From assembly GCF_900116855.1 (NCBI RefSeq), contig NZ_UETD01000004.1:50882-114881 (forward strand): a stretch of DNA of 64,000 nt, given 5' to 3'. Origin of the DNA: Ruminococcus flavefaciens. GTDB lineage: Bacteria; Bacillota; Clostridia; Oscillospirales; Ruminococcaceae. Position 1 is the first letter of the stretch, and each line of letters opens with the position of its first letter. Shown here piece after piece: positions 7,058 to 15,729 of the stretch. Below the pieces are notes generated by a model that saw only the letters and a program-made list of their open reading frames with translations, was not told where the DNA came from and ran no database searches. The position numbers and the translations under genes were made by a program.

Positions 7058-7270
7058 ATGTTTGAAGGACTTGCAGTATTCTGCATATCTGGCTGCCTTG
7101 GTCTGGAACTCTACTGCGGAGTACTGATGAAGAAGATACTGAAAGCGCGCTCAGACGAGCGCACAGACGACAGGAGAGCCGCTTACAGGGCAAAGGCATA
7201 TAAAGACCTTGCCGAGCGCACGGCTTTAAAAAACGCCCGTCAGACGCTTTGGCGGAGCTTACAAAAGTGA
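7058..7270 (+). CDS. Small membrane protein
   Basis: This 70-residue protein has one N-terminal membrane segment (LAVFCISGCLGLELYCGVLM) and a basic, helical cytoplasmic tail. The ATG at 7058 follows AAAGGAG; an upstream in-frame ATG at 7004 overlaps the previous gene and lacks a site. Function unknown. Confidence 0.65.
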   Translation: MFEGLAVFCISGCLGLELYCGVLMKKILKARSDERTDDRRAAYRAKAYKDLAERTALKNARQTLWRSLQK

Positions 7271-7281
7271 GGTGTAAAGAT

Positions 7282-7431
7282 ATGATAACACTTTACCAGA
7301 AAGCCGCAGCTATAGCCATAAAGCTTGAACAGTTGGACAAGGAGCTGCTGCTTCGCCCTGAGTGGGTACTTCGTAGGGCTACGGCTGAAGAAATCGACTT
7401 CTATTATGCAAAAATGTGTAAAGGAGTGTGA
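7282..7431 (+). CDS. Hypothetical small protein
   Basis: This 49-residue, mainly helical protein begins MITLYQKAAAIAIKLEQLDKE. GAGGTG lies before the ATG at 7282; an in-frame start at 7249 is inside the previous gene. The gene ends 4 bases before the PP-loop protein. Function unknown. Confidence 0.6.
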   Translation: MITLYQKAAAIAIKLEQLDKELLLRPEWVLRRATAEEIDFYYAKMCKGV

Positions 7432-7435
7432 GTAA

Positions 7436-8551
7436 GTGGCAGAAGTATACAGAAGCAGGGTTTATACAGACAGACCAGAATATGCCGACTTCGAGCCGCC
7501 TGAGAAGTTCGAGGCAATAAAGAGTATCATAGCAAAGCGGTTATCACAGCATCCGAATGCGATTTGTTCATATTCGGGAGGTGCTGACAGTGACATCATG
7601 ATAGACCTGATAGAGCAGACAAGAGCACTCTTTGAACTGCCGCCTGTCAAGTATGTATTCTTCAACACAGGTCTTGAAATGCAGGCGACAAAGGACCATG
7701 TCAAGGCAACAGCTGAGAAGTACGGCGTTGAAATTGAAACAATTCGCCCGAATATCAGTATTGTACAAGCTTCAAGGAAATACGGTATTCCCTTTGTATC
7801 GAAGATAATGTCATACGGTCTGGAAGAATGGCAGAAGAAAAAGCTTCCGCTCTCAATCGCTGATGAATATGAGCTGGCAGAGGACAAGATCGCCAAGCGT
7901 GCAGAGCTGAAAGCACGTTATCCAAAGTGCGAGAGTCTGATAAATTTTCTGTGCTGCTGTAATGCAAAAGGAGAACCGCGCCCGAATATACAGCTTGTTA
8001 TCAATTCAAGCAAGTACATGAGGGACTTTATCGGAGAGTTTCCGCCTGACTTCAAGATCAGCGCTCAGTGCTGCGACTTCTGCAAGAAGCAGCCTGCACA
8101 TAACGTCCAGAAGGACTATGACATGATCATTACAGGCGAGAGAAGAGATGAAGGCGGTATGAGGTCGGTGCCGAAGAAAAAAGAGGCAACACAAAACGGC
8201 AATACTATGTGCTTTTCTCAGAATTCAGACGGTCAGTATCGTTTGAAGCCGCTGTATTATGTATCTGACAGTGATAAAGCTTGGTATAAAGTGCATTATA
8301 ACATCCGCTACTCAGACGCCTATGAGGTCTATGGACTGACAAGGACAGGCTGTTGTGGCTGCCCGATATCGTATAAGGCTGTGGAAGACCTCGAAAAGAT
8401 AAGGCCATATGAGCCTAATGTCGTAAAGGCGGCATGGGCTATATTCGGTAAAAGCTATGAATACCGCATAAAGTACAATGAGTACAAGAAAGAACGTATG
8501 AACAGAGAAAAAGAAATGAAGACAGTCATAGATGGACAGCTTCATTTCTGA
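7436..8551 (+). CDS. PP-loop protein of the PAPS reductase (CysH/DndC-like) family
   Basis: This 371-residue protein carries the PP-loop SYSGGADSD near residues 45-53, the ATP pyrophosphatase signature of PAPS reductases and DndC-type sulfurtransferases. Many Cys occur in clusters (FLCCCNAKG, CCDFCKKQPAHN, TGCCGCPIS), consistent with an iron-sulfur centre. An ITGERRDEGGMRS motif fits the family. The likely start is a GTG at 7436. The next gene is a DNA methyltransferase, so a role in DNA modification is possible, but no other Dnd or 7-deazaguanine gene is nearby. Sulfate assimilation is less likely in a phage operon. Confidence 0.82.
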   Translation: MAEVYRSRVYTDRPEYADFEPPEKFEAIKSIIAKRLSQHPNAICSYSGGADSDIMIDLIEQTRALFELPPVKYVFFNTGLEMQATKDHVKATAEKYGVEIETIRPNISIVQASRKYGIPFVSKIMSYGLEEWQKKKLPLSIADEYELAEDKIAKRAELKARYPKCESLINFLCCCNAKGEPRPNIQLVINSSKYMRDFIGEFPPDFKISAQCCDFCKKQPAHNVQKDYDMIITGERRDEGGMRSVPKKKEATQNGNTMCFSQNSDGQYRLKPLYYVSDSDKAWYKVHYNIRYSDAYEVYGLTRTGCCGCPISYKAVEDLEKIRPYEPNVVKAAWAIFGKSYEYRIKYNEYKKERMNREKEMKTVIDGQLHF

Positions 8552-8627
8552 AAAAAAGTGCTCCCCGAAGGGAGCGAGAAAAAATATTTACCACCAACAA
8601 TATACCACAGAAAAGGAGAAATGTCAA

Positions 8628-10268
8628 ATGAAACAGCTTGATTTTTTTCGTGAGCTCATCGTGGACAACTTCGCAGGCGGCGGTGGAGCTTCGACAGGGA
8701 TTGAGCTTGCGACAGGACGATACGTTGATATTGCTATCAATCATGATCCTGACGCTATCCTCATGCACAAGACTAATCACCCATACACTACACACTATTG
8801 CGAGTCAGTATGGGAAGTTGACCCGGTAAAGATATGCGAGGGGCACCCTGTCGGTCTGATGTGGCTCAGCCCTGACTGCAAGCATTTTTCGAGGGCAAAA
8901 GGCGGAAAACCCGTAGATAAAAACGTCAGAGGACTTGCATGGATAGCAGTCAAGTGGGCGGCTACAGTAAAGCCGAGAGTGATTATTCTTGAAAATGTTC
9001 CCGAATTCGTTACATGGGGACCGTTGAAAGGCGGATATCCCGATAAGAACAAGATAGGAACTACTTTCCGAAGCTTTGTCAATGCCCTGAAGCTTCACGG
9101 ATATGAAGTTGACTGGAAGAAACTGAGAGCCTGCGACTATGGAGCACCTACGACAAGAAAGCGATTCTTCCTTATAGCCAGATGTGATGGCGAACCTATT
9201 ATATTCCCGGAGCCGACTCACGGAGCAGGTCTGAAGCCGTACAGAACGGCAGCAGAGTGCATAGACTGGAGCATTCCCTGCAAGTCGATATTCGGCAGAA
9301 GTAAGCCTCTGGCTGAAAAGACAATGAAGCGCATTGCAAGAGGACTCGACAAATTCACATTGAGAGCCGATGAACCTTTTATAGTTCCGATAGGGTACGG
9401 AGAACGCAGTGGACAGGCTCCGAGGGTGAACAGTATTTGTGAACCTCTCAGCACTATCGTGTCAACAGTGAAGCAGTCCGTGGTTATTCCGTCAGTTCAG
9501 AAGTATTTCGGCGGAGTAGTTGGAAGCTCCTTGAGCGATCCTCTCGGAACTGTCACAGCTCAGGATCACAATGCCTTGCTCTCACCTTATCTTATACAGT
9601 ATCACAGCGAGACTGTCAGCCATGAAGTCCGAGGGCAGACGCTCAATGAGCCTATTCTTACGGTGGACGCTTCTAATAGATACGGGCTCACAGCGGCACA
9701 CATCGTAAAGTATTACAGCGGTGATAACAGTTCTGATTGCAATGCGCCTCTCGGAACAGTCACAACGCACGACAGATGCGGACTTGTAGAAAGTCACCTT
9801 TGTGTGCTCAGGAATAATGAGGACTGCAAGCCCCTGACTGAACCTCTTCCGACAGTCTGCACAAGCGCGGGACATTTTGCGGAAATACGCACAAGGCTGT
9901 GCAAGTATCCGCCGGAGATAGATCTCGGACACTGGTCTGAGGTGCGAAAACTGCTCATTGAATACTGCGGTTACAGCATAGCCGATGATGAGGTCCTGTT
10001 GCTGAATATTGAAGGAGAGGAATACTACATAAACGACATAGGGCTGCGTATGCTCGAACCGAGAGAACTCTACAGAGCGCAGGGATTTCCCGATGACTAC
10101 ATCATCGATCACGACTACAAAGGGAACTTATACAGCCGCACTAAGCAGGTCGCAAGGTGTGGGAATGCAGTTCCGCCGCCATTTGTGGAAGCTCTTGTAA
10201 GAGCAAATCTGCCTGAGATGTGCGGAGCAAAAATATCAACAATGAAAGAACTAAGGGAGGTAATCTGA
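8628..10268 (+). CDS. DNA (cytosine-5) methyltransferase
   Basis: This 546-residue phage C5 methyltransferase starts with motif I NFAGGGGASTG. The catalytic loop is SPDCKHFS with Cys84, a phage variant of the usual PC motif; motif VI is ENVPEF, motif VIII RKRFF and the C-terminal motif X region is CGNAVPPPF. Between them, about residues 270-420, the target-recognition region contains four PL-x-TV-type repeats (DPLGTVTAQDH, EPILTVDASN, APLGTVTTHD, EPLPTVCTS). AAAGGAGA precedes the ATG at 8628. It probably protects phage DNA from host restriction; no matching nuclease is adjacent. Confidence 0.94.
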   Translation: MKQLDFFRELIVDNFAGGGGASTGIELATGRYVDIAINHDPDAILMHKTNHPYTTHYCESVWEVDPVKICEGHPVGLMWLSPDCKHFSRAKGGKPVDKNVRGLAWIAVKWAATVKPRVIILENVPEFVTWGPLKGGYPDKNKIGTTFRSFVNALKLHGYEVDWKKLRACDYGAPTTRKRFFLIARCDGEPIIFPEPTHGAGLKPYRTAAECIDWSIPCKSIFGRSKPLAEKTMKRIARGLDKFTLRADEPFIVPIGYGERSGQAPRVNSICEPLSTIVSTVKQSVVIPSVQKYFGGVVGSSLSDPLGTVTAQDHNALLSPYLIQYHSETVSHEVRGQTLNEPILTVDASNRYGLTAAHIVKYYSGDNSSDCNAPLGTVTTHDRCGLVESHLCVLRNNEDCKPLTEPLPTVCTSAGHFAEIRTRLCKYPPEIDLGHWSEVRKLLIEYCGYSIADDEVLLLNIEGEEYYINDIGLRMLEPRELYRAQGFPDDYIIDHDYKGNLYSRTKQVARCGNAVPPPFVEALVRANLPEMCGAKISTMKELREVI

Positions 10269-10270
10269 AT

Positions 10271-10894
10271 ATGTGTGAAAACAAGGATACAGCTCTGGCT
10301 GTACAGTCAGAGCAGCTTAATGAAGTAATGGCAAAGCCCACAGGTGGCTTTATAGAGTCATTCAGAGAGAGCTATAAGCTTGCGAGCGTTCTCGCAAAGT
10401 CTTCACTTGTGCCGCAGCAGTATCAGGGCAAGACAGAAGACTGCGCCCTTGCAATAGATATGGCTGAAAGAATGGGCGTATCGCCGCTCATGGTAATGCA
10501 GTCGCTGTATGTTGTGAAGGGAAAACCTTCATGGAGCGGACAGGCTTGCATGAGCTTCATAAAGGCTAAGTACGGAGATGCACAGCCGGTATACACCGGA
10601 CAGCGCGGAACGGATACAAGAGGATGTTTTGTGCGCGTTATCAAGCCTGATGGTGAAGTTATCGAGGGTACAGAGGTAACTATCGCAATGGCAAAGTCAG
10701 AAGGCTGGATGAGCAACAGCAAGTGGAAGAATATGCCCGAACAGATGCTTGCATACAGGGCGGCAGCATTCTTTGCAAGAGTATACTGCCCTGAGATTCT
10801 TATGGGTGTTTCGGTGGAAGGTGAAGTTGAGGATATGCAGCCTTCACAGCCACAGAAAGCACCTGATCCATTTAAAACGGAGGTAATTGAATAA
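10271..10894 (+). CDS. RecT-family single-strand annealing protein
   Basis: This 207-residue protein fits the phage RecT-family annealases used with a 5' exonuclease for recombination. The segment AERMGVSPLMVMQSLYVVKGKPSWSG is typical (given here in part: MGVSPLMVMQSL, GKPSWSGQ), followed by KWKNMPEQMLAYRAAAFFAR and a short acidic tail. GGAGGTAATCTG precedes the ATG at 10271, two bases after the methyltransferase stop. A RecE/Cas4-like nuclease two genes later is its likely partner. Confidence 0.85.
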   Translation: MCENKDTALAVQSEQLNEVMAKPTGGFIESFRESYKLASVLAKSSLVPQQYQGKTEDCALAIDMAERMGVSPLMVMQSLYVVKGKPSWSGQACMSFIKAKYGDAQPVYTGQRGTDTRGCFVRVIKPDGEVIEGTEVTIAMAKSEGWMSNSKWKNMPEQMLAYRAAAFFARVYCPEILMGVSVEGEVEDMQPSQPQKAPDPFKTEVIE

Positions 10895-11034
10895 TGAAAA
10901 AGTCGGAAACTATCAAGAATATAATAGATCTGATTATCGAGTATACGGGAAGCGAAAACTTCGCGGAACTTGAATGGCTTTTCAGTGAACTGAGCACAGC
11001 AAAAATAATCGAGGATAAGGAGAGTAAGAAATGA
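10894..11034 (+). CDS. Small helical protein between recT and the ATPase gene
   Basis: This 46-residue ORF begins MKKSETIKNIIDLIIEYTG, overlaps the recT stop by one base (TAATG) and overlaps the next ATG by four (ATGA). An upstream GGAGG is well spaced. The double coupling supports translation. Function unknown. Confidence 0.65.
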   Translation: MKKSETIKNIIDLIIEYTGSENFAELEWLFSELSTAKIIEDKESKK

Positions 11035-12461
11035 GGACTACAAAGATAAAAATACGCAACCTTTTCGGCATCACAGAGACAGAGCTTGACGGGCGTTCCG
11101 TTGAGCTCACAGGTGCTAATGGAGTCGGTAAGACCTCTGTTATTGACGCTTTAAGATATGCGCTTACAAATAAGTCGGACAGGGACATCATAGTTCGTCA
11201 GGGTGAAAAGGAGGGCGAAATTCTTATCGAGACCGACACAGGTCTGAGTATCGACAGAAAAAAGAGAACGGAGCAGGCAGATTACAAGTCTGTAAAGGAA
11301 AACGGGAAAGAGGTAATGGCACCTGAGAATTTCCTTCGTCAGCTCTTTACACCATTGCAGCTTGATCCTGTTGCATTTACGTTAATGGACGCCAAGTCCA
11401 AGAACAGAGCTATCCTTGATCTTATAGAGTATGACTGGGATCTGAATTTTATCAATGACAAGTTCGGCGAAATACCTTCATGGATCAATTACGAGCAGAA
11501 TATCCTTGAAGTCCTCAGTGATATGCAGTCTGAGAACGGACAGTGGTTCAAAGAACGCCAGAACGTAAACAGAGATATCCGAAACAAACAGGCGTTCATC
11601 GAAGATATTGCCAAGGATATCCCTGCGGATTATCAGGCTGAGAAGTGGGAAACTTACGACCTCGGAGCAGCATATAAGAAGCTTGAACAGATAAAGGAGC
11701 ATAACAGCCGTATCGAAAGGGCGAGGCTTTTCCGCAGCAGTTATGACAGCAAACTCAGAAAGCTGGAAGCTGACAAAATGATAGAGATCTCAGCTGAAGA
11801 AAAGGCAATATCCACAGAGCGCGAAACGCTGCTATCCGATATCGAGCGCATGAAGGCTCAGATAAAGGCAAGCGAGGACAAGCTTGCTGGACTGTCAGGC
11901 AAGCTCGAAGACAAAAAAGCACTTGCTGAAAGCCGTTTCAACGAAGCTAAGACCAAGCTTGATGCGGATATGAGCGTTGCTGATGAATATACCGACAAAC
12001 AGCCTATCGACTTTGCTGAGCTTCAGAAAGAGGTGGAGAACGCCGAGGAGATGAAGCGACACCTCAATGAATACAGCAGAATGAAAGGTATGCAGTCGGA
12101 GCTCGAAGAGCTCAAGGCTCAGTCTGATGAATATACACGAAAGATAGAACTCGCTCGAACTCTTCCCGGGGAGATACTTGAAACAGCGAAGATACCGATA
12201 GAGGGCTTTACTGTTCAGAACGGCATACCTCTTATTAACGGTCTGCCTGTTGCGAACCTGTCGGAGGGTGAGCAGCTTAGCTTATGCGTAGATGTGGCAA
12301 TTTCCAAGCCTAATGGCTTACAGGTCATTCTTATAGACGGTACCGAGAAGCTGTCTTCCGAGAACCGTGAAAAGCTGTATAGCAAGTGCCACGAAAAGGG
12401 CATCCAGTTCATAGCTACAAGAACGACCGACTCCTCAGAAATGGAGGTACACTACATATGA
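11031..12461 (+). CDS. SMC/RecF-like AAA ATPase with coiled coil
   Basis: This 476-residue protein has an N-terminal ABC-ATPase half with Walker A GANGVGKTS near residue 28, a long central coiled coil (about residues 170-370, rich in Glu and Lys heptads) and a C-terminal half with a signature-like LSEGEQLSLCVD and Walker B VILIDGTE. This resembles small phage SMC/SbcC-like proteins that act with nucleases at DNA ends. Its stop overlaps the start of the nuclease gene, matching a recombination module of annealase, ATPase and nuclease. Confidence 0.85.
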   Translation: MRTTKIKIRNLFGITETELDGRSVELTGANGVGKTSVIDALRYALTNKSDRDIIVRQGEKEGEILIETDTGLSIDRKKRTEQADYKSVKENGKEVMAPENFLRQLFTPLQLDPVAFTLMDAKSKNRAILDLIEYDWDLNFINDKFGEIPSWINYEQNILEVLSDMQSENGQWFKERQNVNRDIRNKQAFIEDIAKDIPADYQAEKWETYDLGAAYKKLEQIKEHNSRIERARLFRSSYDSKLRKLEADKMIEISAEEKAISTERETLLSDIERMKAQIKASEDKLAGLSGKLEDKKALAESRFNEAKTKLDADMSVADEYTDKQPIDFAELQKEVENAEEMKRHLNEYSRMKGMQSELEELKAQSDEYTRKIELARTLPGEILETAKIPIEGFTVQNGIPLINGLPVANLSEGEQLSLCVDVAISKPNGLQVILIDGTEKLSSENREKLYSKCHEKGIQFIATRTTDSSEMEVHYI

Positions 12462-13261
12462 TCCCTCATTCCCTGACAGCTGAAAACTATTTCAGCGCCG
12501 AAAATAACATGAAGTATATGAGCTGCTCCCAGTTCAAGAGCTTTCTCACCTGTGAGGCTTCCGCTTTGGCGGAGCTTCACGGCGAGTATCAGAGAGAGGT
12601 CACGGACGCTCTGCTGGTCGGCTCTTATGTGGACGCACATTTTGAAGGGACGCTTGACATTTTCAGAGCACAGCACCCTGAGATATTCACAAAGTCGGGC
12701 GAGCTGAAAGCTCAGTACCGACAGGCTGAGTACATGATACAGCGAGCGGAACGCGATAAGCTTTTCATGCAGTATATGAGTGGCGAGAAACAGAAAATAA
12801 TGGTCGGTGAGATAGCAGGCATACCTTTCAAGATCAAAATAGACAGTTATCATGAAAATAACTGTATCGTTGACCTGAAAGCTATCAAGGATTTTAAGCT
12901 TATATGGAATGTCGAAAAGGGGAAGAAACAGCATTTTATCAATTACTGGGGTTATGATATTCAAGGTGCTATTTACCGCGAGGTCGTCCGTCAGAATACA
13001 GGAAAGCAGCTGCCCTTTTATATCTCAGCTATAACAAAGGAAAAAGAGCCTGATCTTGATGTACTCTGGGTACCGGATGAGGATATGGATAACGCCCTTG
13101 AGGAAGTTATCAGTCTCGCACCGAGATTTCAGCAGCTGAAGGACGGGCTTTTACAGCCACAGCGCTGCGGTGATTGCGGTTATTGCCGTTTCACGAAAGT
13201 GCTGACCGAGCCTCGGAACTATCATGAAGACTGTGAGGTGTACGAAGTTGAGCAACAATGA
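12458..13261 (+). CDS. PD-(D/E)XK nuclease-like protein (RecE/Cas4 type, DUF3799-like)
   Basis: This 267-residue protein looks like the phage exonuclease partner of RecT. Supporting motifs are SCSQFKSFLTCEASALAEL near the N-terminus, VGSYVDAHF, the catalytic-type IVDLKAIKD strand and a QGAIYRE helix. A Cys cluster (CGDCGYCRF and a late C) may bind an iron-sulfur or zinc centre as in Cas4-like nucleases. The ATG at 12458 overlaps the preceding stop and follows GGAGGTAC. Confidence 0.8.
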   Translation: MIPHSLTAENYFSAENNMKYMSCSQFKSFLTCEASALAELHGEYQREVTDALLVGSYVDAHFEGTLDIFRAQHPEIFTKSGELKAQYRQAEYMIQRAERDKLFMQYMSGEKQKIMVGEIAGIPFKIKIDSYHENNCIVDLKAIKDFKLIWNVEKGKKQHFINYWGYDIQGAIYREVVRQNTGKQLPFYISAITKEKEPDLDVLWVPDEDMDNALEEVISLAPRFQQLKDGLLQPQRCGDCGYCRFTKVLTEPRNYHEDCEVYEVEQQ

Positions 13262-13802
13262 CGAGAAAAAGGACTTCATGAAAAAGGTAACTATCCTTGT
13301 CGATACCAGAGAGCAGCAGAACAGCCATATCACAGAAGTTTTTAGCAATCTCGGAATAATGTTCAAGTCTCAGAAGCTTGATTTTGGCGATTATAGCTTT
13401 ATCGTTGACGGCAAGGACTTCTCACGCTCTTGTGTGGTAGAGCGAAAGGCTGATATCAATGAGGTATACGGCAATGTCACAAGCGACCGCGAGCGTATCG
13501 AAAAAGAGCTTGATACAATCTCACGGAATGCTCAGCAGTGTACATTCATGCTTGAAAAATGCTCAGGCTGGGAGCACCTGAAAGGCTTTGAACTGTCTGA
13601 AATGCAGGCAGGAAAGCAGGGGCGCAAGGTCTGCAACATCGGAGCGACTGTATACAGTACTCTGCAAGCATGGCGCTGCGGCAACAGGTACAGCTTCAGT
13701 GTTGAATTCGTCCCCGAGACCAATAGATCAGCGCTGAAGATACTGGAAGTGTTCTTCTGGTATTATCACAACTACAAGAAACAGACCGCTCCTCGCAGGT
13801 GA
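13248..13802 (+). CDS. ERCC4-type structure-specific nuclease
   Basis: This protein of about 184 residues contains the ERCC4/MUS81-type nuclease signature: VDTREQ, LDFGDYSF, and the active-site VVERKADINEV with the following DRERIEKEL helix. Such nucleases cut branched DNA. The start is uncertain: a TTG at 13248 has the best-spaced GAGGTG, the ATG at 13278 is also possible, and the ATG at 13224 lacks a site and overlaps the previous gene. It continues the recombination module. Confidence 0.82.
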   Translation: MSNNDEKKDFMKKVTILVDTREQQNSHITEVFSNLGIMFKSQKLDFGDYSFIVDGKDFSRSCVVERKADINEVYGNVTSDRERIEKELDTISRNAQQCTFMLEKCSGWEHLKGFELSEMQAGKQGRKVCNIGATVYSTLQAWRCGNRYSFSVEFVPETNRSALKILEVFFWYYHNYKKQTAPRR

Positions 13803-13806
13803 TCAA

Positions 13807-14049
13807 ATGGGTAAACGTATCCCTATGGATCAGGCTATGGAAGCCGCAAGGATCACACCGAATGACTCTATATATGCCAAGCAGAACAAGTACGGCTACA
13901 AAATCAATGTCAATCACCCACAGATACGGCCACTATATGAAAGATACAAAGAGCATATCGGTGAAAAAATACTATCTGACAGGCAGAGACTGAATTTTGA
14001 GTGCCTCATATATCAGATGATAGAAAGAAAGAAAACACAGCATGAATAA
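13807..14049 (+). CDS. Conserved phage protein, paralogue of 40979-41233
   Basis: This 80-residue protein of unknown function has a close counterpart in prophage 2. Both share ITPNDxIYAKxNxYGYKxNVNHPQI and GEKILSDxQRL blocks (x marks differences). Conservation in two otherwise diverged early regions suggests a real, selected function. It overlaps the ssb start by 8 bases. Confidence 0.75.
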   Translation: MGKRIPMDQAMEAARITPNDSIYAKQNKYGYKINVNHPQIRPLYERYKEHIGEKILSDRQRLNFECLIYQMIERKKTQHE

Positions 14050-14530
14050 AACGGTATTAGTCGGCAGACTCACAGCAGATCCCGAGCTCAGACAGACACA
14101 GAGCGGCGTTGCTTCATGCAGATTTACAGTTGCAGTGAACAGGCGCTATGCCGATAAATCCACAGGTGAAAGACAGGCTGATTTTATCACCTGTGTTGCA
14201 TGGCGTCAGACAGCCGAGTTTGTCAGCCGCTACTTCTCAAAAGGTAAGATGATAGCAGTTGAGGGTGAACTGAGAAATAACAACTATCAGGACAGGAATT
14301 ATCCTGATGTTACGCATTATTGCACCGAGGTACTGGTGGATAATGTCGAATTCTGCGGCAGCAAAAATGAAAGCGGCGGCTACGGCGCTCCCCAGAACAA
14401 TTACAATAACAGTTATTCTGCTCCTCCTCAGGAGGCAGCTCCACAGCAGCCCACTGCAAATGACAGTATGTCTTACGGCGACCTCAGCGATTTTGAGGAG
14501 ATCCTCAGCGACGGCGATGTTCCATTCTAA
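14042..14530 (+). CDS. ssb: Single-stranded DNA-binding protein
   Basis: This 162-residue SSB has the OB-fold start MNKTVLVGRLTADPELR, then FTVAVNRRYAD, FITCVAWRQTAEF and KGKMIAVEGEL. A Gly/Asn/Gln-rich linker follows and the acidic tip DFEEILSDGDVPF ends the protein, as in SSBs that recruit repair and replication partners. It lies between the recombination genes and the replication initiator. Confidence 0.95.
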   Translation: MNKTVLVGRLTADPELRQTQSGVASCRFTVAVNRRYADKSTGERQADFITCVAWRQTAEFVSRYFSKGKMIAVEGELRNNNYQDRNYPDVTHYCTEVLVDNVEFCGSKNESGGYGAPQNNYNNSYSAPPQEAAPQQPTANDSMSYGDLSDFEEILSDGDVPF

Positions 14531-14542
14531 GGCGGTGAAAAT

Positions 14543-15295
14543 GTGGCAAATCCGCAGATCAAAAACGGCTATACACGCATAGCAAATGAGCTATTGGAAG
14601 CAATATGCAGGCTCAACATATCGGGAAACGAAATGCGGATACTGCTTTATATTATCCGCAGGACTTACGGCTTTAACAAGAGCTATGCTGAGGTGCCGCT
14701 TTCGGATATTTCCGAGGCTCTCGGCATGAAAAAAGGTAATGTGTCAAGAGGAATAAAAAAGCTCCGCGAAGCAAATATAGTTGACCATAGACCGAACAAA
14801 GGTACCACTCCGCAGACTGTATCAATCAACAAAAACTATGATGAATGGGCTGTTGAAAGTTGTACAGATTTGCTGTTATCAAATTCGATAACCGTTATCA
14901 ATTCTGATAACCCTAAGGGTTATCAATTTGGAAACCCTACTGTTATCAATTCTGATAACCCTAAGGGTTGCCAAAATGATAACCATACATATAAAGAAAA
15001 TATAAAAGACAGTATTAAAGAAAGGGGGGAAAGAAAAACGCTCCCTTCCTCACACGTTGGTCAGAATAGGAGTGCTTTTGTTAATGATGATAACTATAAT
15101 CAACTCGTTTCTGAGTACGGAGCTGATGTTATCGACAAGTACATCTCTCGGGTCGATGACTGGGCTTTCAAGAAAGGGAAGAACATAGGAGAGAGTTCGG
15201 AGACGATCAGAAGATGGCTTGAAGAGGACAACGTTCAGAAGCTTGACCCTGACATAAAGAATTATGAAAAATTCATCAATCAATTTTTGTATTGA
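14543..15295 (+). CDS. Lambda O-like replication initiator (winged helix)
   Basis: This 250-residue protein resembles phage replication protein O. The N-terminal winged-helix domain (about residues 1-95) includes RIANELLEAICRLNISG, EMRILLYIIRRTYGF and MKKGNVSRGIKKLREAN. The middle is low in structure and is encoded by an array of repeats (14875-14983) that looks like the replication origin, as in lambda O. The C-terminus is helical. It starts at GTG 14543 after GGCGGTG. No helicase gene follows, so it probably recruits host DnaB/DnaC. Confidence 0.82.
   Translation: MANPQIKNGYTRIANELLEAICRLNISGNEMRILLYIIRRTYGFNKSYAEVPLSDISEALGMKKGNVSRGIKKLREANIVDHRPNKGTTPQTVSINKNYDEWAVESCTDLLLSNSITVINSDNPKGYQFGNPTVINSDNPKGCQNDNHTYKENIKDSIKERGERKTLPSSHVGQNRSAFVNDDNYNQLVSEYGADVIDKYISRVDDWAFKKGKNIGESSETIRRWLEEDNVQKLDPDIKNYEKFINQFLY
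14875..14983 (+). other. Putative replication origin: five iterons inside the initiator gene
   Basis: Five imperfectly symmetric units of the form GTTATCAA(N)TTGATAAC begin at 14875, 14894, 14917, 14942 and 14965. Units two and four lie in a 28-bp exact direct repeat (14894-14921 and 14942-14969). Iterons inside an O-like gene are the classic lambdoid origin layout. Confidence 0.75.
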
Positions 15296-15308
15296 AGGAG
15301 AAGTGACA

Positions 15309-15596
15309 ATGGACGACAGGATAAAAATTATAGCCGATCATTACGGCTTCACAAGTCAGGCAAATATGCTCACCGAGGAAGCAGCTGAATTCACAGTGGC
15401 AGTGAATAAGCTCCGCAGAGGGCACGCAGACGCTTATGAGCATATCAAGGAGGAAGTCGCAGATGTGATCGTAGTCGCAAAGCAGCTGCGGTACCTTCTC
15501 GGGGCTGACGAGATCGACAGGATAATCGACGGCAAGCTTGAAAGACAGATAGAACGAATAAAGGGAGAGGACGACAATGTCAAAGAAGAAACCTGA
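15309..15596 (+). CDS. MazG-like nucleotide pyrophosphohydrolase
   Basis: This 95-residue all-alpha protein carries the MazG-type EExxE..D pattern: MLTEEAAEFTVAVNKL, then HIKEEVADVIVVAKQL. Such enzymes hydrolyse nucleoside triphosphates to monophosphates and in phages may change nucleotide pools or signalling. GGAGAAGTGAC precedes the ATG at 15309. Its end overlaps the next small gene. Confidence 0.82.
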   Translation: MDDRIKIIADHYGFTSQANMLTEEAAEFTVAVNKLRRGHADAYEHIKEEVADVIVVAKQLRYLLGADEIDRIIDGKLERQIERIKGEDDNVKEET

Positions 15597-15729
15597 CTAC
15601 ATGATAAAGGGACAGACCGAACAGCTGTCTGAGGACATTCACAACGCAATCTTAATGGGAGTGAGCTACGGCAAGTATATGGGAATGAAGCACGATAAGC
15701 TTGCCAAGGCTCTTAAACGTATAAAATGA
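15577..15729 (+). CDS. Small conserved protein with GVSYGKYMGMKHD motif
   Basis: This 50-residue protein overlaps the MazG-like gene by 20 bases. The segment GVSYGKYMGMKHD matches GVSYGTYMGMKHD in the prophage 2 gene at 45129-45338. The motif looks like a short helix-turn-helix; function unknown. AGGGAGAGG precedes the ATG. Confidence 0.7.
   Translation: MSKKKPDYMIKGQTEQLSEDIHNAILMGVSYGKYMGMKHDKLAKALKRIK

Noticed and set aside
7436..8551. Host sulfate-assimilation gene cysH
   Set aside because: It lies inside the phage early operon with no other sulfur genes and resembles phage PP-loop proteins more.
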